Source of the DNA: Cacajao melanocephalus | Lineage: Eukaryota > Chordata > Mammalia > Primates > Pitheciidae | Assembly: GCA_963573385.1 (NCBI GenBank) | Contig: CAUYLG010052066.1 | Span: 1-64,000, forward strand | Length of the DNA: 64,000 nt | Direction: 5' to 3' | Notes under the pieces: model-generated | What the model was told of the DNA's origin: nothing | Database searches by the model: none | The model's input: the letters and a program-made list of their open reading frames with translations, nothing else | Shown here: positions 57,306 through 64,000 of the stretch, one piece after another | Layout: each line of letters opens with the position of its first letter | How positions within the stretch are numbered: position 1 is the stretch's first letter | Position numbers and translations under genes: made by a program

Positions 57306-58219
57306 TAATATTGATAATTTTTGGTCAATAATTTTTGAAGTAGTAGAGCTGGGACCAATGTCTAGGCAAAATGCATTACATTCTCACTGCCACTCTTAGC
57401 CCTGTTAAAAAAATTCATAAGTAAGTCTTTCTATTACGAAAAATGTCAAAACTACACAAAAGAGAGAAAATAGGACAAAGCCCATGTCCATTATCCAGAT
57501 CCAGTAATTGTGAAGTTTTCCACATTCGCTTCATTTATCTATTTTATTTGCTGAAGTATTTTAAAGCAAAACCTAGACATTAGGTCAGTTTATTCCTATG
57601 CACTTCAAAATGTACCTCAAAACACACTGGGTGTTTTCTCACATTGTGCTTACACAACGCCATGAACTAACCCAAGAAAATTTAACAAGAATTCCTCAGA
57701 ATTCCCCGATACTTGTCCGTTACAAAGTTTTTGTCTTGAAAATGTCTTTTTGCAGTTGGTATGTCTGAACTAGAACCCAGGCAATACCCACACGCCACAT
57801 TTGCTTGTTAGACCCCTAAGACCCCACCTCTTTCCCTGTACTATTGACTTGTCCATGTTTGTGCTACTTAAGTGATGAAAGACACCTTGGATAGGAGAGA
57901 CCCCATCTCTGCTCCTTCCGTGGTAAAGACTGAGGGAAACTGCAGTTTGTAATAATTTGTTATCGTTGTTGGAGGGCGATATTCGGTATTGATTTTCTAG
58001 TGGAGTTTCTCTACCATGTTCAAAAATCTTTGTTATGTGGCTTGATATAAAGGAATGGTAGACTCAACCTCAAGTAATGTGTTCACAATAGGACACAGTG
58101 GAAGGAGACCAGGGCCTATCTCCTCTAGGGGCCAGCTGGGGCGTCCTTTTTCCCTCCAGCTCTCAAGGCCCCTAATGCCACTACTGTCCATCTGACATTT
58201 GCCACAGAAAGGTGTTAAA

Positions 58220-58420
58220 ACAGGAAAGTTAAGAGTGCATCTCTTAGAGCCAGGGAGATAAGGCCATGTGACCATGGACCAGTTACCTGACTCCTCCTGA
58301 ACCTCAGTTTCCTTTTCTGGAAAATGGGAGCATCCTAGTGTCTGCATCGTGAATACCATGAGGGTGAGTGAGTGGATACAGGTCCTGTGCTCAGCACTCA
58401 GGGGCACACGGAAAAGCACT
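58220..58420 (+). mobile_element. MIR SINE
   Basis: 'ctgaacctcagtttcctttt' and 'gtctgcatcgtgaataccat'. Confidence 0.8.
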
Positions 58421-58439
58421 CAGTCTGGTCACTCTCATG

Positions 58440-58935
58440 ATCACGGTTATCTTTTCATGCACCTCTTACATCGTGTGATCTGCTCCTCCTCATCTTTTTT
58501 GTGCACATGTGACCCTGGACACACTCACCTTCTGCTATGGTCAAACACAACAAGCTCACTCTTGCATCCAGGTCTCAGCACTGGCTGTTCCTTCTGCCCA
58601 GAAAGTTCTTCCTTCTTATAGAAGCATGCCCAACTCCATCAACTACTTCGAGTCTTTGCTTAAATGTCATGCATCCAATGAGACCAACTCTGATGATGCT
58701 ATTTAAAACTGCAAATCCCCTTCTCTCCTTTTACTTTTTTGCTTGGCACTTATGACCTTCTAACGCATGGTGCCATTTATTTTTTTCTTTGTCAACAATA
58801 TTGACACAAATAAAGGAGACACATCTTGTGTCTCCTCACACAAGAATGTAAGTTCCAAGAGGGCAGGGGTCTCCTGTTTTGTTCATTGATATATTGCAAG
58901 CACCTCAAACAGCACCTGAATGCTTCTGGGGACAT
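58440..58935 (+). mobile_element. L2 LINE 3' end
   Basis: 'ggctgttccttctgcccaga', 'gcttaaatgtcatgcatcca', 'aagagggcaggggtctcctg'. A perfect 10-bp-arm hairpin (58814-58836, loop TCT) interrupts it. Confidence 0.82.
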
Positions 58936-59029
58936 AGGAGGAGAGCTAGATTTGCTCCATGCCCTCGGGGGCCCACAGTCTCAGGATTGTACATAAAACT
59001 AATGCTTGTAATGGGGAAAGAGAGGGGAG

Positions 59030-59200
59030 GCAGCACTGTGTAGATAAGCAAGGCTCAAGTTAAGCTCCCTCAGTTCAAACTGATTCTATCATCATTAAGT
59101 GATCAGCTTTAGTCACATGACAGCCTTGATGAACCTCTATTTTCTCCTCTGTAAGGTGAGGATGACTCAATAAATATTTGTTGGATGAATGAATGTCTAT
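59030..59200 (+). mobile_element. MIR SINE
   Basis: Diverged: 'gaacctctattttctcctct' then 'gtaaggtgaggatgactcaa' and an 'aataaatatttgttgga' end. Confidence 0.65.
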
Positions 59201-59294
59201 TCTCTGAGCTCCTTGAGGATAGGGTCACAGCTTTCCTTCTTCAGTCCCCAGCTGGAACTAGTGCAGGAGGCCGGGGCAGTGTCTTTAGCCCATG

Positions 59295-59450
59295 TACCTC
59301 AGCCCAGGCTACATTTTCGACATCGCTGGGCACTTTTAAAAAGTTCTGATGCCTGAGCTCTTTCTCTTTCCCCAAATTATGATTGAATTGGTCTGTGGTG
59401 GGGCCTCTGTATGGCATTTTTACAAAGCTCTACGGGTGATTCTGATGTCC
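59295..59450 (+). mobile_element. MER5A DNA transposon
   Basis: 'attgaattggtctgtggtgg' and 'gctctacgggtgattctgat'. Confidence 0.75.
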
Positions 59451-60058
59451 TGAAGAATGCTTCCATTCCTAAAAACTGGCTTCATTGAGCTGCCCTGGGA
59501 GCTGTCCCCTTCAGCACTGGTGGTCACTCCCATTTGGAGACAGTGAAAGGAGGAAGCCTTTGTTAAAATGTGAGGCGAATCACCTGCTTCCCAGGTGCTA
59601 ACCCAGCGTGCTAGCACTGGAAGGACTTGCAAAACTTCCTGGCTCATGCGCATTCCCTTCTTTCTGCCCCAACCCTCTACCCTGGGCCAATTCCACACCA
59701 TCAAGTCAAGGGCAGCTCATATGCTCTTCCAGAGGAGTGCTGAGCCTCCTCTTTCAGAAGCCTGCACTCAATCCCACAAACGTTTCCTGACATTTCTCCC
59801 AGCCCAGGCCCTGTGGTAGAGGACAGACAATGTTTGCCCCTAAGAAACTCAGGGTCAGGCAGAAGAAATGGATACATCCATGATCGGATACACAGGAGAG
59901 TGGGAGGTGCTTGATGTACTTTGGATAGAAGGCTGGAGGAGGCCAGAGGACAAGGGGAATGACCCCTCCTGGAGGAGGGTTGGAGGAGGTTTTGGGGCAC
60001 AGGGATTACTAGTATGGGGCACTGAGCAGCAAGGAGGCTGGTGAGATGGGAAGGACAT

Positions 60059-60402
60059 CGATATGGTTTGGCTGTGTCCCCACCCACATCTCACCTTGAA
60101 TTGTAATAATCCCTACCTGTCAGGGATGGGGCCAGGTGGAGACAATTGAATCTTGGGGGCATATACTGTTCTCCTGGTCGTGATAGGTTTCATGAGATCT
60201 GATGGTTTTATAACAGGCAATTCCCCTGCACACGCTCTCTTGCCTGCTGCCATGTAAGATGTGACTTTACTCCTCCTTTGCCTTCCACCATGATTATGAG
60301 GCCTCCCCAGCCATGTGGAACTGTGAGACCATAAAAACTTTTTTTCTTTATAAATTACCCAACTTCAGGTATCTATTAGCTGCATGAGAACAGACTAATA
60401 CA
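60059..60402 (+). mobile_element. THE1-type solo LTR (ERVL-MaLR)
   Basis: 'atatggtttggctgtgtccc' near the start (first base T to C), 'ggcctccccagccatgtgga', and 'gagaacagactaataca' at the end. Exact 5-bp duplication GACAT at 60054-60058 and 60403-60407. Antisense to ABLIM3; no internal region. Confidence 0.93.
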
Positions 60403-60694
60403 GACATTCTAGGGAGAGGGAGAGGCAGGGAGAGGCACCAGGCTGTAAGGAGCAGAGTGTGCTCCAGCACCAGAGAAGGCCAGGGACTGGAACTTCACAG
60501 CAGGTGGTCTGGACTGCTCGAACGCCTGGCACCATGTTCAGGCCCACCTCTGCACCTTTGTTTATGCTGTTCTCCTCTCCGTCTCCATCAATCCCAAACT
60601 CTACTTGTCTTCCAAGTCCATCTACACCCTTCCTTTTCCTGCAAACCTGTGTTGACCACCTCAGGCCTTAGTGGTCTTCCCTAGGCAACAGTAA

Positions 60695-60915
60695 TCTAAT
60701 GTTCAATGGGCACTTCATACTCAGTACGTTGCCAGATTCTATGCTAAGCGATTTATGGGTATTGGCTCACTCACCTCTGTTGGCAGCATGAGGAAAGCAC
60801 ACCAATCAATCACCCTCACTTTACAGAAAAGAAAACAAGTTTCAGTGAGGTCGTCACTTGGCTAAAGCTGCCCACATAGTGATGGCAGAATCTGAGTTTG
60901 AACCTTGGGAGTTTG
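60695..60915 (-). mobile_element. MIR SINE
   Basis: Inverted: 'actttacagaaaagaaaaca', 'gatggcagaatctgagtttg'. Confidence 0.72.
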
Positions 60916-61145
60916 ACTCGAGACTTATTTATGCTTTTGTTCCTTCTACATAGTCCTGCCTTGCTCTGTCCGCCATCACAAACGTTTCTTTTTGGCACAG
61001 TCCTGAGACTGAGGGCCCCTTGCGGGCAGGGAGCAAATCTAGCTCTCCTGCAATTCCGCAGAAGCGTCAGCCCTAGTTGAGGAGTTACTGTCTCTGTGCA
61101 CCACAGACGCTAACCGAATTGAAGAGGAGGCAGCAAAGAACATCC

Positions 61146-61214
61146 TGGGGCAGTTTTGGGGGAATAGCATGGGGCAATTTTGGGGAACACCATGGGGAAG
61201 TTTTGGGCTGAGGA
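61146..61214. repeat. Three-unit tandem repeat, about 23 bp each
   Basis: Units start TGGGGCAGTTTTGGG, TGGGGCAATTTTGGG and TGGGGAAGTTTTGGG at 61146, 61170 and 61193. It sits 145 bp below the donor of the next exon. Confidence 0.9.
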
Positions 61215-61358
61215 AATTCGCTCAAGTTGCTGCTTTTTCAAAAAGCTGTGTGATCTTAAAGCCACTCATTTCACCCAGCCTTCTTGAGCTAGGTTAGACC
61301 AAGCAACTTCTGAAATTTCTTCCAACCCAAGAGCTCCTTCTCAGTTTTCTAGACTTAC

Positions 61359-61439
61359 CTCTAAACGGGTCCGGTCTACATCCTTGGGCAGTCGGTTTCT
61401 TCCTCTTGTAGTCACCAGCAGCAGTTCATAAGGGTAGAT
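61359..61439 (-). CDS. ABLIM3: ABLIM3 exon (headpiece N-terminal subdomain)
   Basis: 81 nt, phase 0 at both ends, acceptor 'ctccttag' and donor 'gtaagtct'. It encodes IYPYELLLVTTRGRNRLPKD, then VDRTRLE. The LPKDVDRTRLE string is the conserved headpiece segment before the actin-binding helix and is shared by all ABLIM proteins. Confidence 0.95.
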
Positions 61440-61986
61440 CTAAGGAGAAAGGGGGATGGTCTCCAGCTTGGGTGAGGGTGGTGGGCTTGTTCCTTTTAGG
61501 TATATTTTGTGTCTGGGCTCTCTGTTCTATCCAGAAAGGGCCAGAAATTAAGTCTAGAGGAAGGGCTGGATCTGCCCTCCTTGGGGTTGCCCAGAAGCCT
61601 TAAGATACCTTCTCTCAAAAGACAAGGCTCCACAGAGTCCCCTAATACTGCTAGGAATAAGCTTGGAGGTATTTGCCATGTGCCCATGGAAAATATAGGC
61701 ACATGACCTCCCGAATGTAAGTGTCTAATATTTGGTGACTGGCAAGCCACCAGAGTGTCTCTGAAGCCCAGGGAGGGTATGTGATTTCAGTAGGCAAGAG
61801 ATCTAGGGCAGGATTCAGGGAAAGGGGGCCAAGGAGGGACAGGAAATGTTGGTCTTGAAAGGACCCTTGGGGTTATTTATCTATGTTCCCTTCCCTGCAT
61901 AGACAGTGCTGTCATCTTCCTGCTGATCCCCAGTGTAGCAGCTCCAAGAATCCTGGAGACCCCCAGGGTCTATGCATATCCTTTAC
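61440..61986 (-). other. ABLIM3: ABLIM3 intron between the microexon and the next exon
   Basis: 547 bp, donor 'gtaaagga', no repeat recognised. Confidence 0.85.
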
Positions 61987-61994
61987 CTTGTACT
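61987..61994 (-). CDS. ABLIM3: ABLIM3 8-nt microexon (residues E-Y-K)
   Basis: AGTACAAG between acceptor 'tttttctctctgcag' and donor 'gtaaag'. With the G left by the previous exon it gives GAG TAC AAG, the E-Y-K that family members carry between WGMR and IYPYE. The neighbours meet out of frame without it. It is too short for ordinary gene finders. Confidence rests on exact frame repair, conserved residues and both splice sites. Confidence 0.88.
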
Positions 61995-62771
61995 CTGCAG
62001 AGAGAAAAAGAGACATACAGAATGGAACCCATCAGTCTTTGCTTTGCCTCATTACATGGGCCTCTGTCCTACTGTCTCAGGGGGTCTGGCCTCTATTGTC
62101 TCCTCCTCTTGACCACCAGTGACCCTGTCCTTGCTGAATTCACCCTGAAGGATAATCAAGGCTGGTATGAACACAGTGGAAGGCTGAAGATAGGGGTTGG
62201 GCTGATCTTGAAATGGTTCTAAAGAAAAAACAGCCTTTGAGATATTTAGAATAGAGATTAGAAGAATCTGCAATCTGAAACACATGGGCAAGATCCTCTG
62301 TCTTCTGTGAGGAATCCTCTGAGGTTCTGATGTGGGCCCCTTCTGCCAGAGCTTGTTTGTAGGAGCTGGTGGAGGTTGGTATGAAAGCATCACTGGCAGA
62401 GAGCAGGAAGCTCCTGGAATTCTTACTGGGAACAGTGTGCATTTGGCTCTGAGTGCTTCCCTCCACCGGGGCTGGCAGGCAACCCTTGCTCCACATTTCC
62501 AGGGAGAGGAGAGCAGCACTGTGTGATGGCTCTGGGAACCCAGATGGGACAGGTGGCCTGGAGATCACCCAAGGCCAGGACTTAAGAGGATGAGGGAAAA
62601 GCAGGGTAAAAGGGAGGGGGTAGGAAGTGAAAGGAGTGAGAACTCAGGGTTGGACACAGCTCAGTGTGGGGACAGAATCTGTAACCATCATTTGCCGAGG
62701 ACCAAGCAGCAGTTTTGAGTGGTACGTCCAAAGCCCTCTCCCCTGCAGACCCCCTGCAGGCCTGCACTCAC
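61995..62771 (-). other. ABLIM3: ABLIM3 intron above the microexon
   Basis: 777 bp with a pyrimidine-rich end; no repeat recognised. Confidence 0.85.
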
Positions 62772-62832
62772 CTCGCATGCCCCAGTTGACCGCGTTCATG
62801 CTGTCGTAGTGGAAGAGGTCTGCGCTGGGCGT
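62772..62832 (-). CDS. ABLIM3: ABLIM3 exon (start of headpiece)
   Basis: 61 nt, phase 0 at start and leaving one G, acceptor 'cttctgtag' and donor 'gtgagtg'. It encodes TPSADLFHYDSMNAVNWGMR. The NAVNWGMR text leads into the headpiece and is a family hallmark. Confidence 0.95.
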
Positions 62833-63670
62833 CTACAGAAGAGACAGAGCCAGGGCTGGCCTGAGTTAAGCTCACCTCTGCCTTCCTGAAGCACTCACCC
62901 ATCTCAGAAAATGGACTGGCGCTTGTGGGACCTAAGGCCCTCTCAGCAGCCTCCATCTCAAGTCAGGGAAACTTAACTCACTGCTATATCCCTGTGCTTT
63001 GTCCTGGCATACAGTGGATACTCAATATATATCCATTTATTTGGTGAATTTCACTTCATGCTTTCTTTCATTGCTCAAATGTCCCTTTTTCTCAGAGATT
63101 TGCCCTGATAACCCTGTTGGAGATTGCACGTTGCTCCTTCCATGACTCTCAGTCCTCCTTATCCTGCTCATCATCTTTCTTTTTCCATAGCACCACGCTC
63201 AGGGATCTCAGAAAACTTACAGGCCATATTAGAGGCCAGTGGGGCATAGCAGTTGGGGGTGGGCTGTGGGGTCAGCTGGCTTGGGCTTGAATCCTGGCTC
63301 TACCACTTCTTGTGGAAGAGTGAGGGTAAGTCACCTCACCTCTCTGTGCTTCTATTTCTGGATGCACAAAATAGGGTAAATGATAGTAACTACCTCTTTG
63401 GGTTGTGAAGGCAAAATGAATTAGTGCTTGTAAAGTGTTTAGCTCAGTCCCTGGCACAGAGTTATCACCCAATAAGTATTAATTGTTCCCAAGCCTCTCC
63501 CATGGGGGCCCCTTTTCACAAAGGGGTCACCAGGGAGGGAAGCAAGTCATTGCCATGAGGTTATTTCGGTTAAGCCATCACTAGCCCCAGGACCTTTGCC
63601 CAGGTCTGATATTGGATTTATTAGAATTTTGGGGACAATGTCCCCCGCACCCCCCAGCACAGCTTCTTAC
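62833..63670 (-). other. ABLIM3: ABLIM3 intron
   Basis: 838 bp, with a weak L2-like piece (about 63050-63200) and a MIR (63240-63490). Confidence 0.85.
63240..63490 (+). mobile_element. MIR SINE
   Basis: Near full length: 'gcttgaatcctggctctacc', 'gtaaagtgtttagctcagtc', 'ccctggcacagagttatcac'. Confidence 0.92.
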
Positions 63671-63729
63671 CCTGTGCAGCCCATTTCTTCTGTAGGCAGG
63701 CAGGGAGGCAGATTTGGAGATGAGTGGAT
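63671..63729 (-). CDS. ABLIM3: ABLIM3 exon (linker before headpiece)
   Basis: 59 nt; one G from the previous, unseen exon completes Asp. Acceptor 'ccttcttttcag', donor 'gtaagaag'. It encodes DPLISKSASLPAYRRNGLHR, the Ser/Arg linker between the LIM region and the headpiece; SKSASLPAYRRNG is typical of ABLIM proteins. The four LIM domains lie beyond the window's right end. Confidence 0.94.
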
Positions 63730-64000
63730 CTGAAAAGAAGGAGCCAGAGCAATTACCTGGAGACTGAAGCCGTGGGTCCCTCTCCCCAAGGTCATCTGGC
63801 CAGCAATGGCCAATATTGCTCCCAACCTGGTAGGAAGGGGTGGAGGCCAGAGGCCACCAACTCCTCCTGATGCTCTCCAGATTTGCGACTTGACTGTCTC
63901 AGGGGGCACTTTAGCAGAATTCTAGGTATCCGTCCAAGGCACCCACTCACACACTCTTCTATCCTCGACCTGCACACCTCTATCTTCCTGTGATAGACCC
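63730..64000 (-). other. ABLIM3: ABLIM3 intron (partial)
   Basis: Last 271 bp of the window; no repeat or exon recognised. Confidence 0.8.

Noticed and set aside
63221..63240. CArG-like box (CCATATTAGA) suggesting SRF control of ABLIM3
   Set aside because: The last two bases are not GG and it lies in an intron of the 3' end; not supported.

Overview
The window is nuclear DNA from a simian primate, human or a close relative. The evidence is a set of AluJ and AluS copies, an L1PA-type LINE tail, MST/THE1 LTRs, a MADE1 element, and two spliced genes whose peptides I recognise as AFAP1L1 and ABLIM3. I cannot fix the species from sequence alone. Genes are split into short exons with GT/AG borders, and most of the DNA is intron or intergenic repeat. 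There are no operons, CRISPR arrays or prokaryotic features.

Layout: both genes lie on the minus strand, in tandem. Positions 1 to about 42960 hold the 5' part of AFAP1L1 (actin filament-associated protein 1-like 1). Nine coding exons were placed to the base: 42825-42840, 16182-16310, 15459-15542, 14618-14715, 13335-13443, 9236-9334, 8029-8240, 5336-5515 and 3295-3387. Their phases fit and they encode the first 340 residues: an SH3/SH2-ligand-type N-terminus and the first PH domain. The rest of the gene lies beyond position 1. Intron 1 is about 26.5 kb. The start codon sits in a CpG island at about 42300-43450. Positions from about 42960 to 53720 are the intergenic interval, with a MADE1 element, two CTCF-like motifs and an MLT1-like LTR. 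From about 53720 to 64000 lies the 3' end of ABLIM3 (actin-binding LIM protein 3): the last five exons, which include an 8-nt microexon and encode the villin headpiece, plus a 3'UTR of about 2.1 kb.

Both products act on actin: AFAP1L1 as an adaptor that links actin to SH3/SH2 signalling proteins, ABLIM3 as a LIM-domain protein that grips F-actin through its headpiece. They share orientation and theme, but nothing in the sequence shows co-regulation.

Items most worth a second look: the ABLIM3 8-nt microexon, whose loss would shift frame and stop within five codons; two strong hairpins inside AFAP1L1 introns (436-505 and 40542-40648) that match no repeat family I recognise; a templated local duplication in a nested L1/Alu (6103-6248 copied from 6425-6570); a broken Alu framed by inverted repeats near 12070-12300; and a MADE1 hairpin of the miR-548 progenitor family at 44216-44295. 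I found no wholly new gene system.
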